DNA of 64,000 nt, from contig CAILYC010000001.1 of assembly GCA_903838355.1 (NCBI GenBank), positions 1 to 64,000 of the forward strand, given 5' to 3'. The notes under the pieces were generated by a model that did not search any database, was not told the origin of the DNA, and worked only from the letters and a program-made list of their open reading frames with translations. Positions 8,671 through 17,669 of this stretch are shown in pieces (position 1 is the first letter of the stretch; each line of letters opens with the position of its first letter). A program made the position numbers and the translations under genes. This DNA comes from an uncultured Burkholderiales bacterium (GTDB taxonomy: Bacteria > Pseudomonadota > Gammaproteobacteria > Burkholderiales > Burkholderiaceae_C).

Positions 8671-8828
8671 GAAATAGGGGCGGAATTGCTTTTTGACTCC
8701 CCTTTACTTTAGCATGAACGCCCAATTCTGCACGCCAATTGATGCCCAGCAAGCACCGTACTTTTAAATTGCGCAAATGCGTAAAAAGAAATAGAGCACG
8801 ATCTGCGCATCTCGTTTAAAATCAAGGC

Positions 8829-9003
8829 GTCTGCAATCCTCCAAGGCTTTATACTTCCTTGAACCAATGCTCATACGAGCCAGGGCTTGGAACATCGTCC
8901 AATGAGCGTGATCATCTCGCGTCAGATGAGCCCAACGTTGGTCTGACCTCGCCCACCTGAACCTTTGCGTTCAGGATGACGGCCTTGGCGGTTTTGCAGA
9001 CAC
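8829..9003 (+). ncRNA. ssrS: 6S RNA
   Basis: A long hairpin-like RNA of about 175 nt closed by the perfect stem GTCTGCAA (8829-8836) / TTGCAGAC (8994-9001). The 3' side has CCTGAAC...GTTCAGG (hairpin near 8956-8974) followed by GATGACGGCC, as in betaproteobacterial 6S RNAs, and the 5' side has CCTTGAACC. A -10-like TAAAAT is at 8816-8821, about 8 bases before the proposed 5' end. 6S RNA binds sigma70 RNA polymerase and tunes transcription in stationary phase. The position near zapA is the usual synteny. The strand follows the promoter and the conserved 3' motif. Confidence 0.8.
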
Positions 9004-9094
9004 CTATTGGCCAGTTTCTTGCTTATAAATTTTGAGCTACAACGCCGTTCTCCAGCGTTGATCAATACCCCTTCCTTGCTCTCAATTTTTCCCC

Positions 9095-9910
9095 ATGGAT
9101 GTTTCTTTTGTTGAACTGATTTCCCTCTCTAGCTTAGGGATTGTGACTGGCTTTGTGGCGGGTTTGTTGGGACTGGGTGGGGGCTTGATTTTGGTGCCCT
9201 TTCTCACCTTCATCTTGGAGCATCATGGGGTGGCGCCTGAACTCACCGTCAAGATGTCCATCGCCACGGCCATGGCCACCATCGTCTTCACATCAATTTC
9301 CAGCGTAAGCGCTCACCACAAACGAGGCAATGTGCGATGGGAAATTGTGCGCGCGTTGTCACCCGGGATTGTGCTGGGCAGTTGGGTGGCAAGCATGGGG
9401 CTTTTTAGTCACATTAAAGGCACTTATCTGGGTTTATTTTTCTCGGCCTTCATCGCGTTTTCCTCATTTCAAATGTTCATGGACAAACGCCCCGAACCCT
9501 CCAGGCAATTTCCAAGCTCTTATATGCGCTGGGTCGCAGGACTCGCCATTGGACTGCTGTCGGGGTTGGTGGGTGCGGGTGGAGGATTTATCAGCGTGCC
9601 CTTCATGCTGTTTTGTAACATCCCCTTGCTCAACGCGGTGGCCACCAGTGCAGCGTTGGGGTTCCCCATCGCTTTGGCCAATGTGCTGGGCTACTCGGTG
9701 AGCGGTTGGTCCATTGAGAACTTGCCGGCTCACTCGCTGGGATACATTTGGCTCCCGGCCCTTGTCTTGATTGCAGTGTTCAGCAGCACCACGGCCAGAA
9801 TGGGCGTGAGGGCTGCCCAGAACTGGCCCGTCAAGCGTCTCAAGCGCGTGTTTGCAACCCTGTTGCTTTTTTTGGCGGCCTACATGATCTACAAAAGCAT
9901 CACCCTTTGA
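9095..9910 (+). CDS. TSUP (TauE/SafE) family membrane permease
   Basis: Inner-membrane protein (271 aa) with about eight hydrophobic helices and two family repeats, each with a glycine motif: GLLGLGGGLILVP in the first half and GLVGAGGGFISVPF in the second. TSUP proteins export or import sulfite, sulfonates and similar anions; the substrate here cannot be told. It starts at the ATG in CCCCATGGATG, about 90 bases after 6S RNA, and is convergent with miaA. Confidence 0.9.
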   Translation: MDVSFVELISLSSLGIVTGFVAGLLGLGGGLILVPFLTFILEHHGVAPELTVKMSIATAMATIVFTSISSVSAHHKRGNVRWEIVRALSPGIVLGSWVASMGLFSHIKGTYLGLFFSAFIAFSSFQMFMDKRPEPSRQFPSSYMRWVAGLAIGLLSGLVGAGGGFISVPFMLFCNIPLLNAVATSAALGFPIALANVLGYSVSGWSIENLPAHSLGYIWLPALVLIAVFSSTTARMGVRAAQNWPVKRLKRVFATLLLFLAAYMIYKSITL

Positions 9911-9934
9911 AACGGGGAAAAACGGACCTTGACC

Positions 9935-11047
9935 TCAAAGTCGCACAAGGTCTTGCCCGCCTTTGATGTGCTCCAAATAGTCAAGAACTTGCTGCTGGCT
10001 GTGGGTATCGTCGCAGTCCATGACCTTTCGATGGGGAAGACTTCTGAGCCACGTCAACTGCCGTTTGGCCAATTGACGGGTGGCCGTTTGAGCCAACTCC
10101 ACGAAGCGTTGATAAGCCATTTCTTTTTGAAGACCCGGCATCAGCAAGGGCTGCGCCACCTGGGGGTACTTTTCCCTCAAAGACAGCCACATCTCGCAAG
10201 CTTGCCGGTAACCCACACTTTTCATGCTGGGCAAATCAGCGTTGAACTCTGGCATGCCCACCAAGCCTTGAACCTCTGCCAAGAAGCCTGCGCCAAGCAT
10301 TGACTGAAATCGCAGGTGAATTCTCTCGTGCAACCAAGACCGTTTGACCGGCTCAAGAGAGATCAGCAAAAAACGCTCGTCGCCATGGACTTGTTTGACG
10401 ACACTGTCCATCGACTCAGGGGCTTGGTCTTCAAGGCGTCGATCCAAGACCTCCTTTGCACCCGCCCCAATGGAGAGATGTGACGCCTTGTACTTGGATT
10501 GAAACGAGGACAAGGGCTTGCCAGTGATGCGCCAAACCTCCAGTGCACGAGAAATTCTCTGAGAGTCACCCGCCGCCAAGCGCGCCGCCGTGAATGGGTC
10601 GATGCGCGCGAGTTGCGCGTGCATGGCCGCCCATCCAAGCACTCGCCCCTCTTGGGCCAAGGCTTGTCGAACCACTGGGTCGCTCTTGGGCATATCGTCC
10701 AAGCCTTCGCTGAGGGCCTTGAAGTAGAGCATGGTTCCACCCACCAGCACCGGTAAACGCTGTCTTTGACGAATCTGACCCATCAGCACCTGGGCGTCAT
10801 GGGCAAATTCGGCAGCACTGTAGACTTGATTCACACCTCTGATGTCAATCAAATGGTGGGGCACAAGAGACAATTCATGCGAAGAAGGTTTGGCCGAGCC
10901 AATATCCATGCCTTGATAGACCAAGGCCGAATCCATACTGATGATTTCAATGGGCCAACGCTTGGCCAAGGACATGGCCAGATTGGATTTACCAGACGCA
11001 GTAGGACCCACCAAGGCCAAGCAAGTCCAATGGGGCAAGACGGACAT
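9935..11047 (-). CDS. miaA: tRNA dimethylallyltransferase
   Basis: Adds a dimethylallyl group to N6 of A37 in tRNAs that read UNN codons. The P-loop GPTASGKS lies at 14-21, MDSALVYQGMDIGSAKP is the D-S-x-Q-x-Y substrate-binding segment variant, and VGGTMLYFKAL and AAGDSQRISRALEV are MiaA signatures. At 370 aa it is somewhat longer than the usual 310-320 residues, mainly in the C-terminal third. It lies 56 bases downstream of mutL on the same strand, the common mutL-miaA pairing. Confidence 0.95.
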   Translation of the reverse strand: MSVLPHWTCLALVGPTASGKSNLAMSLAKRWPIEIISMDSALVYQGMDIGSAKPSSHELSLVPHHLIDIRGVNQVYSAAEFAHDAQVLMGQIRQRQRLPVLVGGTMLYFKALSEGLDDMPKSDPVVRQALAQEGRVLGWAAMHAQLARIDPFTAARLAAGDSQRISRALEVWRITGKPLSSFQSKYKASHLSIGAGAKEVLDRRLEDQAPESMDSVVKQVHGDERFLLISLEPVKRSWLHERIHLRFQSMLGAGFLAEVQGLVGMPEFNADLPSMKSVGYRQACEMWLSLREKYPQVAQPLLMPGLQKEMAYQRFVELAQTATRQLAKRQLTWLRSLPHRKVMDCDDTHSQQQVLDYLEHIKGGQDLVRL

Positions 11048-11103
11048 GTGCTCTCAGTCCATCTTCAAAGCAAGACACTTCAAGGGCATGGCTTGCCAAG
11101 CCA

Positions 11104-13149
11104 CTAGCGGCCTCGCATGAACAAAGCGTCGAGTGCCTTGATGCTCAATTGATGCCACGTGGGGCGACCATGGTTGCACTGGTCTGACCTTTGAGTGACC
11201 TCCATTTGACGCAGCAAATCGTTCATCTCAGCAACCGTGAGTTGACGGTTGGCCCTGACTGCCGAGTGACACGCCATGCTGGCGAGCAACTCATTGCGTG
11301 CTTGCTCAATCACAAAGTCACCCTCGTGCTCAGCCAAGTCTCGCAAGACGCCGCGAACCAAGCCCACCAAGTCGGCGTCGCCCAGGGCCGCTGGAACGGC
11401 GCGGATGGCCAGGGTTTTGGCGGAAAGGGCCGTCACCTCCAGGCCCAAAGTCGACAAGGTTTGAACATGTTCTTGGGCGGCCACCATCTCTTCGTCGGTG
11501 GCGGCAAAACTCACTGGAATCAACAGGCTTTGGCTGCTCAGGGCATGGGCATCCCACTGACTTTTCAGTCTTTCGTAGACAATGCGTTCATGCGCGGCAT
11601 GGATATCGACCAACATCAAACCTTGGGCATTTTCGGCGAGCAAATAAACACCATGCAGCTGCGCCAACGCCCGCCCCATGGGCCAGTCTTGGGAAGCTTC
11701 AGCCAACGCGGGCCCAGTCGCCGCTGGTGGCCGAGCAAAGGATTGCGAATCGGCCTCTACAGTTGAACGGGCCATCAGGCCCAAGGGATCCAAGTCTTGA
11801 CGTGAGAAAGCCTCAGAACTTTCACGCTCAAGATCTGCAGACTTCAAGTCCGCATCAAGGGGGTGTGTTGGCGATGAAGCCTCAGCAGTGGGTGGCGTCC
11901 ACAACGCCTTGAGACTCGCCATGGAGTGGGCATTCAAATTCATGCTCGATTGACGCCAAGTTGAGGCAGCAAAGGACGATGTTTGCCGCGACTGTGAAGA
12001 CTCGTCACCGCCCCAGGCAACTGGGGAAGAACGTGCGCTGGACCACTCGGTCGGGGGATCAACGCTCACGCTAGAGTAATTCTCAGGGTGATCAGGGCTG
12101 GCGTGCTCAGACACCCGAGGCTTGCTGAGTGCCGTTTGCAACGCATGCACAATGACTTGGTGGATGTCTCTGGACTCTCTGAAACGAACCTCAATTTTGG
12201 TGGGGTGCACATTCACATCCACCCGCTGGGCGTCCATTTCCAAAAAGAGAATGTAAACGGGTTGGCGTTGTCCGTGCAAGACATCTTGATAAGACGCGCG
12301 GATGGCATGGGTCATGACCTTGTCACGCACAAAGCGTTTGTTCACATAGGCAAACTGATGGTCACCTCGGGCGCGCGAGGCTTGCGGCAAACCAATGCGA
12401 CCATGAATTCTGATGCCGCGCTCTTCATGATCAATGACCAGGGAATCGTCCAAAAAATCCTGCCCCAACACATCGGCCATGCGTTGATCTAGGATTGAGC
12501 GAGCAGCGCTGTCACTGGGCTTCTGAGCACGCCACTGGTGCACCAACTTGCCTTCATGCCAAATGGTAAAACCCACCTCGGGTCTGACCAATGCATGGCG
12601 TCTAACCGACTCCACGCAATGGGCAAGCTCGGTCGCATCGGTTTTTAGAAATTTTCGCCTGGCGGGGGTACTGAAAAAAAGCTCTCTGACTTCAACGCTC
12701 GTGCCCTTGGCGCGAGCGGCTGCACTCAACTCCCCCGTGCGGGCATGCAAAGACATCGCCACGGCTTGCTCCTCTGGGCGCGAGACCAAGGTGAGCTCAC
12801 TGATGGATGCAATGGCCGCAAGCGCTTCACCGCGAAAGCCCATGGAAGCCACTTCTTCCAAGTCGTGCAAATTCTCAATTTTGCTGGTCGCATGGCGCTT
12901 CAAGGCCATGGCCAATTGCTCACTTGGAATTCCGTTGCCATCGTCTTCGACACTGATCAACCTCACGCCACCGGCCTGGAGTCTCAAATCGATATGGCTG
13001 GCATTGGCATCCAAAGCATTGTCGACCAACTCTTTGACCACCGACGCTGGACGCTCAATCACCTCACCGGCGGCGATTTGGCTGATCAACTCGCTGGCCA
13101 ATTCCTGAATAGGGCGAGGTTTCATCGGTGGGGGCAATGCGGTATTCAC
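11104..13149 (-). CDS. mutL: DNA mismatch repair protein MutL with endonuclease motif
   Basis: 681-residue mismatch-repair ATPase. The N-terminal GHKL ATPase has ISQIAAGEVIERP, ELVDNALDA, DDGNGI and GFRGEAL. A low-complexity linker (about 345-490) leads to the dimerisation domain. There, DIHAAHERIVYE (about 515-526) fits D-x-H-A-(x)2-E-(x)4-E, with I in place of Q; ACHSA (about 626) and CNHGRPT (about 658) complete the metal site of nicking MutL proteins. It should therefore cut the new strand itself, as in Neisseria, rather than use MutH. It is first in a mutL-miaA pair. Confidence 0.96.
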   Translation of the reverse strand: MNTALPPPMKPRPIQELASELISQIAAGEVIERPASVVKELVDNALDANASHIDLRLQAGGVRLISVEDDGNGIPSEQLAMALKRHATSKIENLHDLEEVASMGFRGEALAAIASISELTLVSRPEEQAVAMSLHARTGELSAAARAKGTSVEVRELFFSTPARRKFLKTDATELAHCVESVRRHALVRPEVGFTIWHEGKLVHQWRAQKPSDSAARSILDQRMADVLGQDFLDDSLVIDHEERGIRIHGRIGLPQASRARGDHQFAYVNKRFVRDKVMTHAIRASYQDVLHGQRQPVYILFLEMDAQRVDVNVHPTKIEVRFRESRDIHQVIVHALQTALSKPRVSEHASPDHPENYSSVSVDPPTEWSSARSSPVAWGGDESSQSRQTSSFAASTWRQSSMNLNAHSMASLKALWTPPTAEASSPTHPLDADLKSADLERESSEAFSRQDLDPLGLMARSTVEADSQSFARPPAATGPALAEASQDWPMGRALAQLHGVYLLAENAQGLMLVDIHAAHERIVYERLKSQWDAHALSSQSLLIPVSFAATDEEMVAAQEHVQTLSTLGLEVTALSAKTLAIRAVPAALGDADLVGLVRGVLRDLAEHEGDFVIEQARNELLASMACHSAVRANRQLTVAEMNDLLRQMEVTQRSDQCNHGRPTWHQLSIKALDALFMRGR

Positions 13150-13236
13150 TGGGCTATTTTAGATGAGAAGGCAGCCAGTCGCCCAAAAAAACCCTCAAAT
13201 CCAGACCCAGTCGTCAAATGTAGGGATAATCCAAGG

Positions 13237-13905
13237 ATGACTCTGCTGACGCAATATTTAGACCTCATTTTTCACATTGATCGCACTTTGCAAGAGGTGG
13301 TTTCAAACTATGGCGACTGGACCTATGGGTTGATTTTTTTGATCATATTCCTAGAAACAGGCCTTGTCATCACCCCCTTCTTGCCCGGCGACTCTTTGCT
13401 CTTCATGGTGGGCACTCTGTGTGGCTTGGGGTTGCTGTCTTGGCCCGCAGCGCTGGGGCTTTGCGCTTTGGCGGCCATTTTGGGTGACCAGTTGAATTTT
13501 TACACGGGTCGATATTTGAGTCAGTACCTGTTGAGCGGTCCGATGGGGCGATGGATCAATCCAAAGACCCTTGCTAAAACGCAGCAATTCTTTGAGACCT
13601 ATGGTCCTGCCACCTTGGTGCTCGCGCGCTTCATGCCCCTCATCAGAACTTTTGCGCCTTTTGTGGCGGGCTTGGGCGCCATGAACTCACGCACCTTCAC
13701 CCTCTACAATGCCGGTGGCGCAATGCTCTGGGTGGCGAGTGTTTTGTCCATGGGACTGTGGTTTGGTCAACTCGCCTGGGTGCGTGCACATTTGGAGATC
13801 ATCATCTGGGCTTTGATTTTGGTCCCCAGCGTCTTGGCCATTTGGGGTACCTGGCGAGCCCAAACGGGGCACGACAACTCACCCCACAAGCTCCCCTTAG
13901 AGTGA
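13237..13905 (+). CDS. DedA-family membrane protein
   Basis: 222-residue inner-membrane protein of the DedA/SNARE-associated (VTT) family. Seen: FLETGLVITPFLPGDSLLF, GDQLNFYTGRYLS, the arginine motif RFMPLIRTFAPFVAGLGAM and four to five hydrophobic segments. DedA proteins flip or scramble phospholipids and undecaprenyl phosphate. A longer in-frame opening exists upstream, but it is antisense to mutL; the ATG at 13237 with AAGG just before it matches the family start. Confidence 0.92.
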   Translation: MTLLTQYLDLIFHIDRTLQEVVSNYGDWTYGLIFLIIFLETGLVITPFLPGDSLLFMVGTLCGLGLLSWPAALGLCALAAILGDQLNFYTGRYLSQYLLSGPMGRWINPKTLAKTQQFFETYGPATLVLARFMPLIRTFAPFVAGLGAMNSRTFTLYNAGGAMLWVASVLSMGLWFGQLAWVRAHLEIIIWALILVPSVLAIWGTWRAQTGHDNSPHKLPLE

Positions 13906-14002
13906 TCTCCAAGGTGGCACGCAAGGCACGACGGTCTTTCGTGGTTTAACATGGGGCCCCAAGCCCTTTTCATGGTGAATTTTCCACTCGAGGTTGATGC
14001 GC

Positions 14003-15325
14003 ATGAATTCTCCCACCGATCCCTTGCTTCGCCCCAAGACCCATGCCTCTCGTGTCCCGTTTTGGGCCTATACCGACCCTCAGTTGCACGCCCAGGAGTT
14101 GAGTCGAATTTTTTACGCCGCCCACTGGAGTTACGTGGGACTGTTGGCTGAAATTCCCAATTTGGGAGACTTTAAAAAAACCCAAGTGGGCGAGCGCGAA
14201 GTAATCATGGTCAAAGACCATGTGCACCCTTCACAAAAAGGCATCGATCACGGTATTCGCGTGGTTGAAAACCGCTGCGCTCACCGCGGCGTGCGGTTTT
14301 GTCAAAAGACCCATGGCAATCAGCGCAGTTTTGTATGCCCCTATCACCAATGGGCCTACAAGCTCAATGGCGATTTGGGTGGACTGCCCTTCAAAGATGG
14401 GGTCGAACGCGATGGCATCATCCAAGGCGGCATGCCCGAAGATTTTGATCTCAAAAAGCACGGCCTCAATCGCCTCAAAGTTGAGGTGTTGCACGGCTTG
14501 GTGTTTGCCACCTTTGACGCAGACGCTCCTACGCTGCAAGACTACTTGGGGCCTCGGATCACGCCCTGGGTGGAGCGCATTTTCAAATCTCGCGAACTGA
14601 CTCTTTTGGGCTACAACCGTCAACGCATTCCTGGCAACTGGAAGCTCATGATGGAGAACATCAAAGATCCTTACCACCCGGGTTTGTTGCACACCTGGTT
14701 TGTGACATTTGGTCTGTGGAGAGCGGACCAACGCAGTCGCATGGTCATGGATGAAAAAGGCCGCCATGCCGTGATGATCTCGCAAAGAAATGAAGGCGGT
14801 GGTGGCGCGGTTACCCAAGGGGTCACCAGTTTCAAGCCCAACATGAAACTGCAAGATGATCGCCTCCTCGATATCGTCCAAGAGCCGTGGTGGACCATTC
14901 CTGACCCATCTGATCCGACCCAGTCCATCACACCCAGTGTCACCATGATCACCCTCTTTCCCAGTCTGATCATCCAGCAGCAGGTCAACTCACTCTCGAC
15001 ACGCCAAATCATCCCCAATGGGCATGGTCAATTTGATTTTGTCTGGGCGCACTTTGGCTTCAAGGACGATAGCGAGGAGATGACGAGAAGGCGTCTGAGA
15101 CAAGCCAATCTGTTTGGACCTGCAGGCTACGTGAGCGCAGACGACGGCGAGGTGATTGAGTTTAGCCAATCTGGCTTTGAGCAATTCAACAGCGACGGAC
15201 AGCGACAAGGCGAAACCTTGTGCGAGTTGGGTGGCAAGGAGGTGGCGATGACCGACCACATGGTCACCGAAACTTTGATTCGTGGCATGTACCAGTACTG
15301 GCGTGAGGTGATGGGCCATGACTAA
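14003..15325 (+). CDS. Rieske oxygenase large (alpha) subunit, salicylate 5-hydroxylase / anthranilate dioxygenase type
   Basis: Catalytic subunit (440 aa) of a ring-hydroxylating oxygenase. The Rieske 2Fe-2S ligands are C92-x-H94 (CAHRG) and C112-x2-H115 (CPYHQW). The mononuclear iron site is D222-x2-H225-x4-H230 in IKDPYHPGLLH. The pattern VPFWAYTD...NWKLMMENIKD recalls the NagG/AndA group acting on salicylate or anthranilate; this is family recall, not a search. GAGG 9 bases upstream supports ATG 14003 over ATG 13997 or TTG 13994. The beta subunit overlaps the stop. No ferredoxin or reductase is adjacent. Confidence 0.85.
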   Translation: MNSPTDPLLRPKTHASRVPFWAYTDPQLHAQELSRIFYAAHWSYVGLLAEIPNLGDFKKTQVGEREVIMVKDHVHPSQKGIDHGIRVVENRCAHRGVRFCQKTHGNQRSFVCPYHQWAYKLNGDLGGLPFKDGVERDGIIQGGMPEDFDLKKHGLNRLKVEVLHGLVFATFDADAPTLQDYLGPRITPWVERIFKSRELTLLGYNRQRIPGNWKLMMENIKDPYHPGLLHTWFVTFGLWRADQRSRMVMDEKGRHAVMISQRNEGGGGAVTQGVTSFKPNMKLQDDRLLDIVQEPWWTIPDPSDPTQSITPSVTMITLFPSLIIQQQVNSLSTRQIIPNGHGQFDFVWAHFGFKDDSEEMTRRRLRQANLFGPAGYVSADDGEVIEFSQSGFEQFNSDGQRQGETLCELGGKEVAMTDHMVTETLIRGMYQYWREVMGHD

Positions 15326-15893
15326 AAACACAAGCGCCATGAGTGCCGGTGATATCACCCCGATCGATTCCTTGGTGACACTGCAAAGCTTACAACTCGA
15401 GATCAACCACCTCAACGCCCAGTATGCGCGGGCCTTGGACGAGAAAGATTTTGATCAATGGCCTGAGTTTTTTATTCCCGAGGGTCGTTACACCGTACGT
15501 TCACGAGAAAATCATGAGCGTGGCCTGCCCTTGGCCTTGATCGATCTTGAGAGCCAAGGCATGATGCGAGACCGCATCTTTGGCGTGACACAAACCATTT
15601 TTCATGCCCCTTACTACACCCGCCATGTGGTGAGCAGCACCTTGGTGCTTGGCAGCACCCCCACAGCCAGCGTGCTGCCACCCGTTCAGTCGCTGTCGCT
15701 CGAGCCCACCCTTTGGGTGAGCAGCACCTCTTATGGCGTGTTCAGAACCAAGCCCACTCAAAACAGTGAGGTCTTCAATGTGGGTCAATATTGGGACCAC
15801 TGGACCCGAACCCCAGGGGGGCTTAAATTGGTCTCCCGGGTGTGCATCTACGACAGCGAAATGGTGCTCAACTCTTTCATCTATCCGATCTGA
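15318..15893 (+). CDS. Rieske oxygenase small (beta) subunit
   Basis: Structural subunit (191 aa) with the cystatin/NTF2-like fold of ring-hydroxylating dioxygenase beta subunits. Family features: LNAQYARALDEKDFDQWPEFF near residues 35-55, RIFGVTQTIFHAPYYTRHVV in the middle, and SRVCIYDSEMVLNSFIYPI at the end (not quoted in full run). It starts 8 bases before the alpha stop, indicating translational coupling and stoichiometric assembly. It has no catalytic residues of its own. Its gene is convergent with the amidase gene, 15 bases apart. Confidence 0.85.
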   Translation: MTKNTSAMSAGDITPIDSLVTLQSLQLEINHLNAQYARALDEKDFDQWPEFFIPEGRYTVRSRENHERGLPLALIDLESQGMMRDRIFGVTQTIFHAPYYTRHVVSSTLVLGSTPTASVLPPVQSLSLEPTLWVSSTSYGVFRTKPTQNSEVFNVGQYWDHWTRTPGGLKLVSRVCIYDSEMVLNSFIYPI

Positions 15894-15908
15894 ACTGTTG
15901 CTTCATCT

Positions 15909-17669
15909 TTAGGTTCGTGTTCTGGCCAAGGGCGGATTTCGCGAAAAATAACGCACCAAGGCCAACACCAGCGCATCGGCGATTTGCTTTTGAAAGTCAG
16001 CGCTCAAGAGTTGTTTTTCCTCTTGAGGGTTGCTGATAAAAGCGGTCTCGACCAACACGCTGGGAATGTCGGGGGCCTTCAACACCGCAAAACCGGCTTG
16101 TTCAACTTGGGCCTTGTGCAGCATCCCCACGCGTGAAATTTGGCCCAAAAGCTCATGGCCGAGTTTCAAGCTGTCGCTGATTTGGGCCGCCGTGCTCATG
16201 TCCAGCAAGGTTTTTTGCACCAACTCATCGCGGCTCTTCAAGTTGATGCCGCCCACCAAATCAGCCTTGTTTTCTTGATTGGCCATCCACATGGCCGCGG
16301 CACTTGAAGCCCCCCCTTGGCTCAGTGCAAAAACACTGGCCCCCCTGGCTTTGGGGGTCATGAAAGCATCGGCATGCAAGCTGATGAAGAGCTCGGCCTT
16401 GACCCGCTGGGCCTTCAAGACGCGTTGGTGCAAGGGAACAAAATAATCATCGTCTCGCGTTAAAAAAGCCCGCATGGGCATCACGCCCGAGCGAGTTTTG
16501 ACACGGGTGGCGTTGATGAGCGTTTGCAGCTGCTGCGCAATCGCCAAGACCACGTCTTTTTCGCGCGTGCCGTTGGGACCGATCGCGCCGGGGTCTTCGC
16601 CGCCGTGGCCGGGATCGAGCGCGATCACAATGAAGCGCTCCATCTCCTCGAGATCAGGCTCACTGGCCTCCTGGCCTGGCGCAGCGCGGGGCCCTAGCTT
16701 GGTCTGAGGGGCCATTGCGCTCTCGCTCTGGGGGAGGACAGGCTTTGAAGACGCGATGAGGGCTGCTGGGGGTACCGATCCAGCAACCGAAGTGGTGGGC
16801 GGGAGCGCTGGGAGCGCTGGGAGCGCTGGGAGCGTTGATGGCGTTTTGCCCTCAAACACCGCCTGAGGATTCGCTGCAGTGCTCTGAGGCATTAGACGCG
16901 GGCTCTCAAGCCTGGGTGGAGCGCCCTCACTTGCGTGAGCCAGGGTGTTTGAGCCTTGACCAAAGGGCGCAAGGCTCACTTCTTTGTCCATTGGGGAGCC
17001 CAAAGTCTTGGGGTTTTGGGCTTGCAGCCACTCGGTCAATGCATCTTGCTTATCAGGCATGGGCTTGAGGGTCGCGTGCGTCTTGGCCGGTGCACGGGGC
17101 TTGGCTGGAGGGGGCTCGGCAGTCACTGGGGCGCTTTGGATGATTTGAGCAATGAAGGCCTCCAAGGGGTCCACTTCCTTGAGGGGATACAAGTCCAAAA
17201 CCAAGCGGTATCCATACTGCACTTGGTCTGATCGGCTCGAGCTCAAGGCCGACAAATTGAACACTTGCGGGAGAACTTCTTGGCGCAGATCAAAGACCAA
17301 GCGCACCACGCCTGGCGAAAATTGCCCCACCCGAACACCGGCGATGAAGGGGTCATCGGCTTTGATTTTTCCAACCAGCTCTTTGAGCGCAGGGTTCAAA
17401 TCAACCCCTGTGATGTCCAAGGCCAAACGCGCGGGATTGGAGACCAAAAAGGGCTGAGAGCCCAAGGGCACATCGGACTCAATGGTCACACGGGTGTACT
17501 CCTTGGCTGGCCAAACCCGAACAGCCATGATGTTGGCGCCCCAGGCCCATTCTTGGGCACCGAGCAGCAGCACCAAACTTCCGAACTGCGCAAAACCGCG
17601 TCGATTGAGTCCTGCGCGCTGGCGCTGCAACAAAGGCAGCTGACTTTTGGGTTTCAAACAAAACTCCAA
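15909..17669 (-). CDS. amiC: N-acetylmuramoyl-L-alanine amidase (AmiC type)
   Basis: Periplasmic zinc amidase (586 aa) that cuts septal peptidoglycan during daughter-cell separation. The N-terminus has a twin-arginine pair (LNRRGFAQF, RR at 23-24) before a hydrophobic run ending ...AWGA, suggesting Tat export as for E. coli AmiC. An AMIN domain follows (about 45-165), then a long Pro/Ala-rich linker, then Amidase_3 from about residue 350 with DPGHGGEDPG, SLHAD and VETAFISNP. The linker contains a 9-bp DNA repeat. It overlaps tsaE upstream by 16 bases. Confidence 0.94.
   Translation of the reverse strand: MEFCLKPKSQLPLLQRQRAGLNRRGFAQFGSLVLLLGAQEWAWGANIMAVRVWPAKEYTRVTIESDVPLGSQPFLVSNPARLALDITGVDLNPALKELVGKIKADDPFIAGVRVGQFSPGVVRLVFDLRQEVLPQVFNLSALSSSRSDQVQYGYRLVLDLYPLKEVDPLEAFIAQIIQSAPVTAEPPPAKPRAPAKTHATLKPMPDKQDALTEWLQAQNPKTLGSPMDKEVSLAPFGQGSNTLAHASEGAPPRLESPRLMPQSTAANPQAVFEGKTPSTLPALPALPALPPTTSVAGSVPPAALIASSKPVLPQSESAMAPQTKLGPRAAPGQEASEPDLEEMERFIVIALDPGHGGEDPGAIGPNGTREKDVVLAIAQQLQTLINATRVKTRSGVMPMRAFLTRDDDYFVPLHQRVLKAQRVKAELFISLHADAFMTPKARGASVFALSQGGASSAAAMWMANQENKADLVGGINLKSRDELVQKTLLDMSTAAQISDSLKLGHELLGQISRVGMLHKAQVEQAGFAVLKAPDIPSVLVETAFISNPQEEKQLLSADFQKQIADALVLALVRYFSRNPPLARTRT
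16801..16836. repeat. four 9-bp tandem repeats inside amiC
   Basis: GGGAGCGCT is repeated four times (last copy GGGAGCGTT). On the coding strand it encodes repeated Leu-Pro-Ala in the linker between the AMIN and catalytic domains. Copy changes would keep the frame and only alter linker length. Confidence 0.85.

Noticed and set aside
11191-11912. plus-strand frames opposite mutL
   Set aside because: Shadows of the mutL C-terminal region; mutL motifs are continuous on the minus strand.
12745-13236. N-terminal extension of the DedA gene
   Set aside because: The extra 164 residues are antisense to mutL and do not resemble DedA proteins; the ATG at 13237 with AAGG is the family start.
16050-16840. 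plus-strand frames opposite the amidase
   Set aside because: Shadow frames; the amidase Amidase_3 domain is complete on the minus strand.
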